Source: Flavobacterium eburneipallidum (GTDB taxonomy: Bacteria > Bacteroidota > Bacteroidia > Flavobacteriales > Flavobacteriaceae). From it: a DNA stretch of 64,000 bases. The position numbers and the translations under genes are program-made. This document shows positions 35,821 to 44,788 of the stretch, piece by piece. Numbering within the stretch: the first letter of the stretch is position 1; each line of letters opens with the position of its first letter. The DNA lies in the NCBI RefSeq assembly GCF_027111355.2, contig NZ_CP114291.2:682001-746000 (forward strand), read 5' to 3'. The notes beneath the pieces are model-generated. The model was not told the DNA's origin. It searched no databases and saw only the letters and a program-made list of their open reading frames with translations.

Positions 35821-36303
35821 ATGAGAAAAATAATTCAAATACTACTCTTATTTCCACTGATTTTTAGCTCCTGCCAGTACTTTGAAAAACAAGTACCGTC
35901 AGAAAAGGAATTGTTGCAAAAAGAACTCAAGGCGATTAACTGGAAAGAAGTTGATGAGTTTCCTTCTATTGCCGATTGCGAAAAAATAGAAAATAAAATT
36001 TTGCGTCAACAATGTTTTTTTGAGTACATGACTCAATTGATTCAACAAAAATTAAGCATTGATACCCTCTCTGTTCTTTATCCAGAACTGGATACGATTG
36101 AAGTGAAAGTGACTATATTTCCTAATGCGTCTATGCAATTCGAACCACAATTTCCGAAAGATTCCGTTGCTTATGATACCGTAAAAATCGACAGTATTCT
36201 AAAAGCCCGCTTGGTCGATTTTCCAAAAGTAAATCCCGCCATCAAGCGTGGAATTCCTGTAAAAACTCAATTTATTTTGCCTGTTATTTTAAAGGTTGAG
36301 TAG
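35821..36303 (+). CDS. Small lipoprotein, unknown function
   Basis: From ATG 35821 the protein has 160 residues, with a lipoprotein signal (IIQILLLFPLIFSSC, Cys18). A TTG 12 bases upstream is also in frame, but the ATG gives a standard signal peptide. The mature part is hydrophilic, with EFPSIADCEKIENKILRQQC (two cysteines 13 residues apart, possibly disulfide-bonded) and a beta-rich second half. Conserved-looking but not recognised. Confidence 0.65.
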   Translation: MRKIIQILLLFPLIFSSCQYFEKQVPSEKELLQKELKAINWKEVDEFPSIADCEKIENKILRQQCFFEYMTQLIQQKLSIDTLSVLYPELDTIEVKVTIFPNASMQFEPQFPKDSVAYDTVKIDSILKARLVDFPKVNPAIKRGIPVKTQFILPVILKVE

Positions 36304-36378
36304 GTTTAAAAATTATTTTATCCAAATTACGAAATATTATTTTATCATTTTTAATTGAAATCAAACCTATAAAAAAAA

Positions 36379-36453
36379 CACATAGACACAGAATAAAAGA
36401 AGTAGGAAATTCTGAATTATTAGATTTACCTTCTTTTATTCTATGTTTATGTG
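36379..36453. repeat. Long inverted repeat downstream of TonB receptor gene
   Basis: 24-base arms with 22 matches: 36379-36402 (starts CACATAGACACAG, ends AATAAAAGAAG) and 36430-36453 (CTTCTTTTATT ... TATGTG), 27-base loop. No T run directly after it. It lies between the convergent small lipoprotein and TonB-receptor genes, so it could protect or end both mRNAs. The CACATAGA word is shared with the repeat at 9450-9582. Confidence 0.7.
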
Positions 36454-36491
36454 GCAAAATGAAACCTATTGGAATTCAATCCTAAAGATTT

Positions 36492-38504
36492 CTAAATATC
36501 AAAATTCAATCCCAAAACAATATTTCTTCCCATATTCGGGATACCATCCGTTTTTAGGCGTGAAAGATGCGAAGTATAATTTTTATCTAGTATATTATTG
36601 GCATTCAAATTAATATCAAAAGCTGTTTTTCCTAATTTTATGGTTCCGCCTAAACCAAGATTTAGCAACGTATAACTATTCGTTTTAGTTTCAAAACCGC
36701 TTACATTGTTTTGATTAAAAGTACTAGAAACATTCAAAGAAGCATATCCTGCTTCTAGCCAGTTTTTAATTTTAAATTCGGTCTTAATGGTATTATTCCA
36801 ATTGTTGGCAGGAATCAAAGGCAAATAATCTCCGTTGTCTTTTTTACCAGTAACAGTTTCAAAGCTAGTTTCATAATGCAACCAATCTAACGGATGCGGG
36901 TGAAAATGAAGTCCAATTTCGCCACCAAATAATTTGGCGTTGTCTTGAATATAATCAAAAACTTCATTGTCATCTAATATTGCTCCAGTTGGCGAAGTGT
37001 AAATATAATTATTGATGTGATTGTAAAATCCGTTAACAAAAAACTCAAAATGTCCGCTTTTGTACTCTAAATTCAGATCGGTTTGTAGGTTTTGCTCTGT
37101 TTTCAAATTAGGATTTCCTACTTCATAACGATTGGTGCCTTCGTGAACACCATTTGAAGTTAATTCTGCTAAATTAGGTGCTCTAAATCCAGAAGCAACA
37201 TTCAAACGCAACGTTAAATCCTGCGCTAAATTAGTTTTGTATCCTAAAGAAGCATTAAAACTGTCAAACGATTTATCAAGTGCTTCGAATGAACCTTCTT
37301 CACCGGAAATTCCTCGAGCATCGCTGTTGATTTTTCTATTGTCAAAACGCAATCCTGCTTGTATGGCATTCGATCCCCATTCGTAAATTCCAGTTCCAAA
37401 AACACCAAAATCATTGGTTACAGCATCTGGAATAAGGAATTCTTCACCTGAATTGGTATTCGTTTGGTTCATTCCCTGAATTCCGACAATGGTTTCAAAC
37501 TTTCCGAATTTTGGTAAATGGTATTTTGCATTATAGTTGAAAGTGTTTAATTTCATGTGCAAAACGGCAACTTCGCTGTCTTCAAATTCACTTCTGTCAT
37601 TGGAAATATAACCCAAATCAACATCTAGTTTTGATTTTTCGAAGAAAATAGTATTATTCAAACTCAACAAATGATTGAAAATCCCTTGTTTTGGGTAGGC
37701 TGTATTTTTGTTAGTCGTTTGTTCTGCGATTCCTTCTTCGGGAATTCCCAAATCTAAATCATTAAAATTGTAGCGCAATACACTCGAAAATTTCGAATTA
37801 CTGTAACCAATTCCAGTTTTGAAATCGGTTTCCTGATAACGAGTATTAGTCACTCGATCGCCGTCAGCCATTTTGTAATCAGAATGCGTATTATACGTTC
37901 CACGAACGAGAAATTTCCAGTTTTCGGTAGAGGTTTTTAAACCCAAAGAAGAATTACTTCCCAAAGTATTAGAGAATAATTTCTGATTGAAATTGGCCTT
38001 AAAAGTACCTGCTTCGGCAAATTTTTCAGGATTAAAATACAAAACACCACCCAAAGCATCCGAGCCATAAAGCAAAGAAGCTGGCCCTTTGATTACTTCG
38101 ACACTTTCGACTCCAGCATCATTTAAACCCAAACCGTGTTCGTCGCCAAACTGTTGGTTTTCGATTCGAACACCTTGTGAATACACCAAAACTCGATTGC
38201 CACTCAATCCTCGAATGACTGGTTTTCCGATAGATGTTCCTGTCGAAACTTGCGAAACTCCGGGTATCGTTGCTAATCCTTCGATAAGTGTTGCAGTTCC
38301 TTTTTGTTGTAATTCTTTGATGGTAGAATGTTCTACTTTCATCACATTTTGTGATTGTAATTTTTTGAAAGCCGTAGAAACAATTACTTCGTCTAATGTA
38401 AAGGGTTTGTCTTTATGAAGGGTATCTTGTTTTTTTTCTTGAACTTCTTGTGCCTGAAGCATTGCCGAAAACCCTATAAATAGGGCTATTATAATTTTTT
38501 TCAT
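36492..38504 (-). CDS. TonB-dependent outer-membrane receptor
   Basis: The 670-residue protein has a signal peptide (IIIALFIGFSAMLQAQ), a TonB-box-like FTLDEVIVSTAF, a plug domain (ATLIEGLATIPGVSQV; GKPVIRGLSGNRVLVYSQGVRIENQQFGDEHG; VESVEVIKGPASLLYGSDALGG, in separate stretches) and a beta-barrel with TonB-dependent-receptor C-terminal FRAPNLAELTSNG and final aromatic strand NIVLGLNFDI. No SusD neighbour, so a metal or vitamin receptor is likelier than a polysaccharide one. The His/Cys-rich small protein encoded just upstream hints at a metal ion such as zinc or copper. Confidence 0.88.
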   Translation of the reverse strand: MKKIIIALFIGFSAMLQAQEVQEKKQDTLHKDKPFTLDEVIVSTAFKKLQSQNVMKVEHSTIKELQQKGTATLIEGLATIPGVSQVSTGTSIGKPVIRGLSGNRVLVYSQGVRIENQQFGDEHGLGLNDAGVESVEVIKGPASLLYGSDALGGVLYFNPEKFAEAGTFKANFNQKLFSNTLGSNSSLGLKTSTENWKFLVRGTYNTHSDYKMADGDRVTNTRYQETDFKTGIGYSNSKFSSVLRYNFNDLDLGIPEEGIAEQTTNKNTAYPKQGIFNHLLSLNNTIFFEKSKLDVDLGYISNDRSEFEDSEVAVLHMKLNTFNYNAKYHLPKFGKFETIVGIQGMNQTNTNSGEEFLIPDAVTNDFGVFGTGIYEWGSNAIQAGLRFDNRKINSDARGISGEEGSFEALDKSFDSFNASLGYKTNLAQDLTLRLNVASGFRAPNLAELTSNGVHEGTNRYEVGNPNLKTEQNLQTDLNLEYKSGHFEFFVNGFYNHINNYIYTSPTGAILDDNEVFDYIQDNAKLFGGEIGLHFHPHPLDWLHYETSFETVTGKKDNGDYLPLIPANNWNNTIKTEFKIKNWLEAGYASLNVSSTFNQNNVSGFETKTNSYTLLNLGLGGTIKLGKTAFDINLNANNILDKNYTSHLSRLKTDGIPNMGRNIVLGLNFDI

Positions 38505-38578
38505 TTTTGAAATGATTTTATATTGTTAAATAGAAAAGTTGCACGAAAAACATAGCGTCTTCGTGTCTTTGCGGTAAA

Positions 38579-38929
38579 TTAAACAATAAAAACAGGGGGA
38601 GCACGAAGCGCAAAAAGGCTTCCTTTAAAGAATTGGGTGATTTCTCTAGATTCGAAAAAAGTGTATCCAGCAGGAATTTGGGTGTTTTGAAATTCAAAAG
38701 AGGAAATATCCAAAGAAACAAAATTGCTCATTTTGAAATCACAAACAAAGCAATTTTCAAAATTGTGATGTTGATGTGTTATTTGGAATTTAGAGGTAGA
38801 TTTATGAACACATTTTCTATCAGCAAGTTCGTCTTCGAAATGCTCAAAACTGTGCACAGATTGGAACAGCATCACGAACAATACCGCAAATGCTAAGAAA
38901 GAATTTAGTATGACAAATCTCTTTTTCAT
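38579..38929 (-). CDS. Small exported His/Cys-rich protein upstream of TonB receptor
   Basis: 116 residues from the ATG at 38929 (an in-frame TTG 9 bases upstream is less likely, since the -7 box ends 6 bases before the ATG). A hydrophobic N-terminus (FVILNSFLAFAVLFVMLFQSVHS) acts as signal or anchor. The short mature part contains EHFEDELADRKCVHK, THQHHNFENCFVCDF: six histidines and three cysteines including CFVC, a plausible metal site. It lies 74 bases upstream of the TonB-receptor gene on the same strand. Family not recognised; a role in metal sensing or handover is inferred. Confidence 0.6.
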   Translation of the reverse strand: MKKRFVILNSFLAFAVLFVMLFQSVHSFEHFEDELADRKCVHKSTSKFQITHQHHNFENCFVCDFKMSNFVSLDISSFEFQNTQIPAGYTFFESREITQFFKGSLFALRAPPVFIV

Positions 38930-38935
38930 TTTGTG

Positions 38936-38943
38936 CAAAGGTA
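38936..38943 (-). promoter_or_regulatory. -7 box TACCTTTG before the His/Cys-rich gene
   Basis: Fits TAnnTTTG, 6 bases before the ATG at 38929, so the transcript is near-leaderless and the shorter start is favoured. Confidence 0.5.
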
Positions 38944-38956
38944 GGGATAGAAAATA

Positions 38957-39001
38957 AAAAACCGACTAACTTTAAATTTATTTTAAAATTAGTCGGTTTT
39001 T
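38957..39001. terminator. Bidirectional terminator after asd
   Basis: Stem AAAAACCGACTAA (38957-38969) with TTAGTCGGTTTTT (38989-39001), 19-base A+T loop, A/T tracts on both sides. Ends asd. Confidence 0.85.
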
Positions 39002-39018
39002 AAGAAGTATAAAAGGTT

Positions 39019-40008
39019 TTAAACCAATTTATTAGCTACTAAATATTCGGCAATTTGAATGGTGTTTGTTGCAGCACCTTTTCTTAAATTATCTGCTACA
39101 ATCCACATATTCAAAGTGTTCTCCTGGCTTTCGTCACGACGAATACGTCCTACGAACACATCATTTTTACCTTCAGCATATTTTGGCATTGGATAAGTAA
39201 AAGTATCTAAATTATCCTGAACCGTTACACCATCTGTTTGGCTCAAAAGAGTTCTTACTTCGTTTACATCAAAATCATTACTGAATTCAACATTCACCGC
39301 TTCACTGTGTCCACCAACAACGGGTACACGAACTGCAGTAGCCGTTACTTTGATGCTGTCATCGCTTAATATTTTTTTGGTTTCTTTAACCAATTTCATC
39401 TCTTCTTTAGTGTAGCCATTTGGTTCGAAAACGTCACATTGTGGAATACAGTTGCGGTTGATTTCGTATTTGTAAACCATATCGCCTTTAATTCCTTTTA
39501 CTTCGTTTTCGAATTGTTCTACCGCTTTTACACCAGTTCCAGTGATGGATTGGTAAGTAGAAACAATCACACGTTTCACATTGTATTTTTTGTGCAATGG
39601 AGCCAAAGCCAAAACCATTTGAATAGTCGAACAGTTTGGATTTGCAATGATTTTATCTTCTTTTGTCAATTGATTCGCATTGATTTCAGGCACCACTAAT
39701 TTTTTAGTTGGATCCATTCTCCAAGCTGATGAGTTATCGATAACTGTTGTTCCTGCTGCAGCAAATTTTGGTGCCCAATCCAATGAAGTTTGACCTCCAG
39801 CTGAAAAAAGAGCGATGTCTGCTTTCATATCAACTGCAGTTTGTAAACCTACTACGGTGTGTTTTTGTCCTTTGAATTCAATTACTTTACCTACTGATTT
39901 CTCTGAAGCTACAAGGATTAGTTCTGTGTATGGAAAGTTTCTTTCTTCTAATACTTTCAACATGATTTCGCCAACCATTCCAGTGGCACCTACAACTGCA
40001 ATTTTCAT
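39019..40008 (-). CDS. asd: Aspartate-semialdehyde dehydrogenase
   Basis: The 329-residue enzyme reduces aspartyl phosphate to aspartate semialdehyde for lysine/DAP, threonine and methionine synthesis. NADP fold at VGATGMVGEIML, active-site Cys in IIANPNCSTIQM, substrate-site ITGTGVKAVEQFENE and the catalytic His in VVGGHSEAVNVEF. Full length, with a consensus promoter upstream and a terminator downstream. Confidence 0.96.
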   Translation of the reverse strand: MKIAVVGATGMVGEIMLKVLEERNFPYTELILVASEKSVGKVIEFKGQKHTVVGLQTAVDMKADIALFSAGGQTSLDWAPKFAAAGTTVIDNSSAWRMDPTKKLVVPEINANQLTKEDKIIANPNCSTIQMVLALAPLHKKYNVKRVIVSTYQSITGTGVKAVEQFENEVKGIKGDMVYKYEINRNCIPQCDVFEPNGYTKEEMKLVKETKKILSDDSIKVTATAVRVPVVGGHSEAVNVEFSNDFDVNEVRTLLSQTDGVTVQDNLDTFTYPMPKYAEGKNDVFVGRIRRDESQENTLNMWIVADNLRKGAATNTIQIAEYLVANKLV

Positions 40009-40048
40009 ACTATATATTTTAATTTTTTTATTTCTAAATTTTATGGTG

Positions 40049-40078
40049 CAAAAGTAAGCAATAAGTTATTTAAAACAA
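40049..40078 (-). promoter_or_regulatory. Promoter of asd
   Basis: -33 TTG (40078-40076), 19-base spacer, -7 TACTTTTG (40056-40049), about 40 bases before the start codon. Confidence 0.65.
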
Positions 40079-40126
40079 GACTGTTCACAAAAAGTAACAA
40101 AATGTTATAATTATAACAAAAAAAAG

Positions 40127-40149
40127 AACCACGCCTTTAGAGCGTGGTT
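40127..40149 (-). terminator. Terminator after mscL
   Basis: AACCACGC / GCGTGGTT, 7-base loop, followed on the minus strand by CTTTTTTTTTG. A perfect 16-base palindrome TGTTATAATTATAACA lies next to it at 40103-40118. Confidence 0.88.
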
Positions 40150-40177
40150 TAGTTAGAATATATAATGTAGCGGAAAT

Positions 40178-40594
40178 TTATTTTTTTAGTAAATCTCTAA
40201 TTTGAGTCAACAATTCTTCTTGAGTTGGTCCAGCTGGTGCAGCAGGAGCGGCTTCTTCTTTCTTTTTAGCTTTTTCAGCAGCTCTTAAAACAACAAAAAT
40301 GAAAAATGAAATAATCACAAAGTTGATTATAGCTTGTACTAAATTACCATAAGTAATTACCGCAGCACCAGCCGTTTTTGCAGCAGCTAAATTATTATAA
40401 CTGTTTCCATCAAGAGTGATAAATTTTTGAGTAAAATCTATTCCTCCAGTTATCAAACCAACAATAGGCATAATAACATCATCAACGGCAGAACCCACAA
40501 TTTTACCAAAGGCACCACCAATAACAACCGCAGTCGCTAAACTTAAAACGTCACCTCTCATCAAAGAAGCTTTAAAATCTGCAAAAAAACCCAT
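40178..40594 (-). CDS. mscL: Large-conductance mechanosensitive channel
   Basis: The 138-residue inner-membrane channel opens under membrane tension. The N-terminal [20 protein letters not shown] helix and pore helix [21 protein letters not shown] are well conserved; the second membrane helix is [20 protein letters not shown]. The periplasmic loop is standard and the tail is charged/alanine-proline-rich ([15 protein letters not shown]). Confidence 0.96.
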   Translation of the reverse strand: MGFFADFKASLMRGDVLSLATAVVIGGAFGKIVGSAVDDVIMPIVGLITGGIDFTQKFITLDGNSYNNLAAAKTAGAAVITYGNLVQAIINFVIISFFIFVVLRAAEKAKKKEEAAPAAPAGPTQEELLTQIRDLLKK

Positions 40595-40661
40595 AATCTA
40601 TTTTTTTTTGTTAATAAAAAATTTTATAACGAAGTTAATAAAAAAAGATTTACAAAAATAT

Positions 40662-43109
40662 TTATTCCCTGTAAAAAACTCTCTTTACTCTTTGAGAAAT
40701 ACTGGTCAGGATTTCATAAGGAATTGTTTGTAATTGATTGGCTATGTATGTTACAGTTGGGCTTTCGCCAAAAATAATTACGGAATCTCCTTCCTTGCAA
40801 TTGATTTCGGTAATATCAACCATTAACATATCCATACAAATACTACCAATGATGGTTGCTTTCTGATTATTAATAGTAACGAATCCAGTACCATTGCCCC
40901 AATGTCTAGAAATTCCGTCGGCATAACCTATGGGAATTGTGGCAATTTTTGTCGCTTTGCTAGCCATAAAACGCCTGCCGTAACCTACGCTTTCACCTGA
41001 ATCAATGAATTTGATTTGTGAAATAACCGATTTTAATGTACCTACGTTTTCTAAATATTTCTGCTCTTCATTATCGTTGGAAACTCCATACAATCCAATG
41101 CCTAGGCGAACCATATCGTATTGCGCTTTTGGGAAATTGCTAATTCCGGAAGTGTTTAATATATGTCGAATGGGTTGTATTTGTAATTCATTCATCAATT
41201 TAGATGATAGTTTTTCGAATAAATCGATTTGAGAATTGGCAAAATCAATGTGTTTCAAATCATCGCTTGTCGCCATATGCGATAAAATACTTTTTACGCT
41301 TACTGATTTATTACTTTTTAAAGTCGCAATTAACTCATCGATATTCTCCTCTTCAAAACCCAAACGGTGCATTCCCGTATCAATTTTGATATGAATAGGG
41401 AAGTGTTCTAAATTTCGCTGTTCGGCAATTTTAAGAAAAGCTTTTAAACCTTTCAAACTATAAATTTCAGGCTCTAATTGATGCTGAATAATTGCCGAAA
41501 AACTAGTCGTTTCTGGATTCAAAACCATAATTGGCAATTTGATTCCAGCACTTTTTAACGAAATTCCTTCATCGGCGAAAGCCACACCCAGATAATCTAC
41601 TTTGTGATGTTCGAGTAATTTGGCAATTTCGAATCCGCCGCTGCCATAACCAAAAGCTTTGACCATCACCATCATTTTGGTAGTCGATTTTAGTTTGGAT
41701 TTAAAGAAATTCAGGTTGTGACTAATGGCGTTCAGGTTGATTTCCAAAACGGTTTCATGTGTTTTCTCTTCTAATAAAGAAACTATGTTTTCAAACTGAA
41801 AATGTCTTGCTCCTTTGATTAAAATCGTTTCATTGCTAAAAGTTAATCGATCAAAATTAGCAACAAAATCTTCCGTATTTTCGAATGTAACACAGTTCGG
41901 AAATTTATTTTCGAATGCTGAAATAGTTGTACCAATGGCAATAACTCGAGTGATTTTATTCGAAATAATCAGATTAGAAACTTTTGAATACAATTCTTCG
42001 TTGGTCAATCCACTTTCGACAATATCCGATAAAATTATTGTTTTCTTATGATGTTGTTTTTGGTTTTCCAGAAAATCCAAAGCGATTTTTAAAGATTGAA
42101 AATCAGAACTATAACTGTCATCAATAATCGTTATATTGTTAATTCCGTTTTTTACTTCAAGACGCATTTCTACCGGAAACAGCATTTCTATTCGGTTTTG
42201 AATAGTCTCCAAATCGTATTTGAAATACAATAAAATCATCAGACACGAAATAGAATTTTCTACCGAAGCATCGTCCTGAAAAGGAATTCGGATTTCAAAT
42301 TCTTGATTTCCTTGTTGAATATGTAAAACCGTTTTGTCTAAAACTGATTTTTTAGAAAGGAAAATATCGGCAGTTTTATCGGTAACACTCCAGGAGAAAG
42401 TTTTCGATTTTCCTTCTTTTAAATGTTTGTCAACAATTTCCTTTTTTTGATAAATTACTATTTCAGAATGTTTGAAAAGCTGTAATTTTTCTTTGATTTT
42501 TTCTTCCGTATTCGAAAAACCTTCATCGTGTGCCGAACCGATATTGGTCAGAATTCCGATAGTTGGTTGGATGATGGTTTCTAGTTTTTCCATCTCGTTC
42601 ACTTTGGAAATTCCAGCTTCAAAAATTCCGAGATTATGCTTTTCGTTGATAGCAATTACCGATAAAGGCACACCAACCTGCGAGTTGTAACTTTTTGGAT
42701 TTCGAACAATATTATAATCTGGACTTAACAAAAAGTTTAGCCATTCTTTGACTATCGTTTTGCCGTTACTTCCCGTCAATCCAATAATAGGAAAATCAAA
42801 CTGACTGCGGTGATGAGAGGCAAATTGCTGTAAAGCTTCCAAAGTATTTTCCACAACAAGAAAATTAGCTTTGGTTTTTAATTCTTCAGGAATATGGGTA
42901 ACGACAAAGTTGCGAACACCTTTTTCAATCAATGCCGAGATATAATTGTGTCCGTCATTATTGTGCCCTACCAAAGCGAAAAACAAAGTATGAATTCCGT
43001 TTTGCAAAGAACGGCTGTCGATGGAAATGGTGTCGATTGTAGTTTCAGGATTGCTCCCAAACCATTTGGCATTTAGTATTGAGACGCTATTTTTTAGATT
43101 AAAATTCAA
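40662..43109 (-). CDS. alr: MurF-like ligase/alanine racemase fusion
   Basis: 815 residues. The N-terminal ~450 resemble MurF, which adds D-Ala-D-Ala to UDP-MurNAc-tripeptide: P-loop GLTGSNGKTIVKE (residues 110-122), ILTNIGSAHDEGF, and DDSYSSDFQSL. The rest is a PLP alanine racemase: MVMVKAFGYGSGG with the PLP lysine, HIKIDTGMHRLGF, SVGYGRRFMA, and catalytic-tyrosine region GSICMDMLMVDI. The fusion is common in Bacteroidota, where a separate MurF often exists, so the ligase half may be regulatory. It starts 3 bases after tdk ends, so they are co-transcribed. Confidence 0.93.
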   Translation of the reverse strand: MNFNLKNSVSILNAKWFGSNPETTIDTISIDSRSLQNGIHTLFFALVGHNNDGHNYISALIEKGVRNFVVTHIPEELKTKANFLVVENTLEALQQFASHHRSQFDFPIIGLTGSNGKTIVKEWLNFLLSPDYNIVRNPKSYNSQVGVPLSVIAINEKHNLGIFEAGISKVNEMEKLETIIQPTIGILTNIGSAHDEGFSNTEEKIKEKLQLFKHSEIVIYQKKEIVDKHLKEGKSKTFSWSVTDKTADIFLSKKSVLDKTVLHIQQGNQEFEIRIPFQDDASVENSISCLMILLYFKYDLETIQNRIEMLFPVEMRLEVKNGINNITIIDDSYSSDFQSLKIALDFLENQKQHHKKTIILSDIVESGLTNEELYSKVSNLIISNKITRVIAIGTTISAFENKFPNCVTFENTEDFVANFDRLTFSNETILIKGARHFQFENIVSLLEEKTHETVLEINLNAISHNLNFFKSKLKSTTKMMVMVKAFGYGSGGFEIAKLLEHHKVDYLGVAFADEGISLKSAGIKLPIMVLNPETTSFSAIIQHQLEPEIYSLKGLKAFLKIAEQRNLEHFPIHIKIDTGMHRLGFEEENIDELIATLKSNKSVSVKSILSHMATSDDLKHIDFANSQIDLFEKLSSKLMNELQIQPIRHILNTSGISNFPKAQYDMVRLGIGLYGVSNDNEEQKYLENVGTLKSVISQIKFIDSGESVGYGRRFMASKATKIATIPIGYADGISRHWGNGTGFVTINNQKATIIGSICMDMLMVDITEINCKEGDSVIIFGESPTVTYIANQLQTIPYEILTSISQRVKRVFYRE

Positions 43110-43112
43110 AAT

Positions 43113-43742
43113 CTAGGATTGATTTTTATTAGTTTTATCAGAAGATAATTTATTTTTTTCTTCACTTTTCTGCATTGCATAAAAATAAGCAGCACGGCTC
43201 AAGGGCTCGTATTCTTCGGTTTCGCCAAGCATAACGAGTTTGTCGTTGTTGTTTTTTCGATGACTGTAATTCGCTAGATTTCCAGTTTTTGTACAAACGG
43301 CGTGAACTTTAGTCACATATTCGGCAGTCGCCATCAAGGCTGGCATTGGCCCAAAAGGATTGCCTTTGAAATCCATATCCAATCCAGCAACAATGACACG
43401 AATTCCTTGATTTGCTAAATCATTGCAAATTTTCACGATTTCATCATCAAAAAACTGGGCTTCGTCAATGCCAACTACATCACAACCTTGAGCCAAAATT
43501 GCAATATTGGCTGCAGCAGGAACGGGTGTAGAGCGAATTTCGTTAGAATCATGCGAAACTACCATTTCATCGTGATAACGGGTATCAATTTCAGGCTTGA
43601 ATATTTCTACTTTTTGTTTGGCAAATTGCGCACGTTTTAGTCTGCGAATGAGTTCCTCGGTTTTGCCCGAAAACATGGATCCACAAATTACTTCGATCCA
43701 ACCAAATTGTTCTTTATGATTTACTGTATTTTCGAGAAACAT
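43113..43742 (-). CDS. tdk: Thymidine kinase
   Basis: The 209-residue type II thymidine kinase phosphorylates thymidine in salvage. P-loop [46 protein letters not shown] and the lid region [14 protein letters not shown]. One zinc-type cysteine pair region appears reduced: C in HAVCTKTG is present, but the second usual CxxC near [10 protein letters not shown] is not. First gene of the tdk-murF/alr row. Confidence 0.95.
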   Translation of the reverse strand: MFLENTVNHKEQFGWIEVICGSMFSGKTEELIRRLKRAQFAKQKVEIFKPEIDTRYHDEMVVSHDSNEIRSTPVPAAANIAILAQGCDVVGIDEAQFFDDEIVKICNDLANQGIRVIVAGLDMDFKGNPFGPMPALMATAEYVTKVHAVCTKTGNLANYSHRKNNNDKLVMLGETEEYEPLSRAAYFYAMQKSEEKNKLSSDKTNKNQS

Positions 43743-43843
43743 TTTGTACTTTTCTGCCTTTAAAAAGGATTAGTTTTTATTACTTTGTAACGAAACAAAT
43801 TTATTAAAAAAGACACACCCTACTCACTATAATTTCAAAAGTT

Positions 43844-44788
43844 ATGAAGAAAAAATTGGAAGCCGACTTGATAAGCATCGCTCACCGAGTATTGCAAATG
43901 AAAAACAAATCTGATATTGAACAGTTGTATGTTGAAACCCAGAAATTGTATGAGAAACTGTCTGTTTTACGTTTTGTGGAAGAACATTTTGGAGATGTAA
44001 AACCAACAATTGGTCAAGCCGAAATTATAGAAAAACTGGAAGAAACTACAGTAACAACTCCTGTAGCTAACTTGCAATCAGAAACAATTCAGGAAGAAAT
44101 TATTCCTGAAATTATTGAGGAGAAAATTGTTATTGAAGAAGAGATTGAAAATGAAATCGTAGGCAATGAAGTTGAAATTGAGCACATCACTATTGAAGAA
44201 GTTTCAGAAGAAATAGCAATGGAGGAAGTTTCAGAAGAAATTCTTGAGGAAGCAATTGCTGTTGAAGCAGAAACAATGCAAGAACCAATACAAGATAATT
44301 TTATTCCTTCTTTTGAATTAGACGAAGAAGAAACTCCAAAAAAAACAGCCTCTGTTCAGATTTCTTTTGAAGATTTATTAGGTGTAAATTATGGCGAACC
44401 TCATTTTGTAAAAGTAGATCACAACAAAGCCAATCCATTGGATTTTGAATTACCAAAAGCAACGAACCTTCAAGAAGAAAGAGCCGAACTTTTGGCCGAA
44501 ATACAAGTAAGTCCTAAAGATATTGAACCAAAAACAGCCGCTATTATTGACATACAAGCCAAAGCAATTAACATCGGTTTGAATGATAGAATTGCTTTTG
44601 TAAAACACCTTTTCGGAAATAGTAATGAAGATTATGCACGTGTTTTGAACCAATTAATCACTTTCGATAGTTTTGAAGAAGCTCAAAATTTTATTGAAGA
44701 TATGGTCAAACCAGACTACAACAATTGGGAAGGAAAAGAAGATTACTCCGAGCGTTTTATCCAAATCATCGAGAAAAAATTCGCTTAA
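43844..44788 (+). CDS. Acidic-repeat protein, unknown function
   Basis: The 314-residue protein has no signal peptide. The N-terminal ~50 residues are helical and basic-acidic mixed; residues ~60-160 are extremely rich in Glu/Ile with near-repeats (IEEVSEEI, MEEVSEEI), likely disordered or coiled coil. The C-terminal ~120 residues are a compact helical domain (IDIQAKAINIGLNDRIAFVKHLFGNS ... YSERFIQIIEKKFA, in segments). The stop is immediately followed by the rsmI ATG, so it is co-transcribed with the rRNA methyltransferase gene. Family not recognised. Confidence 0.65.
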   Translation: MKKKLEADLISIAHRVLQMKNKSDIEQLYVETQKLYEKLSVLRFVEEHFGDVKPTIGQAEIIEKLEETTVTTPVANLQSETIQEEIIPEIIEEKIVIEEEIENEIVGNEVEIEHITIEEVSEEIAMEEVSEEILEEAIAVEAETMQEPIQDNFIPSFELDEEETPKKTASVQISFEDLLGVNYGEPHFVKVDHNKANPLDFELPKATNLQEERAELLAEIQVSPKDIEPKTAAIIDIQAKAINIGLNDRIAFVKHLFGNSNEDYARVLNQLITFDSFEEAQNFIEDMVKPDYNNWEGKEDYSERFIQIIEKKFA

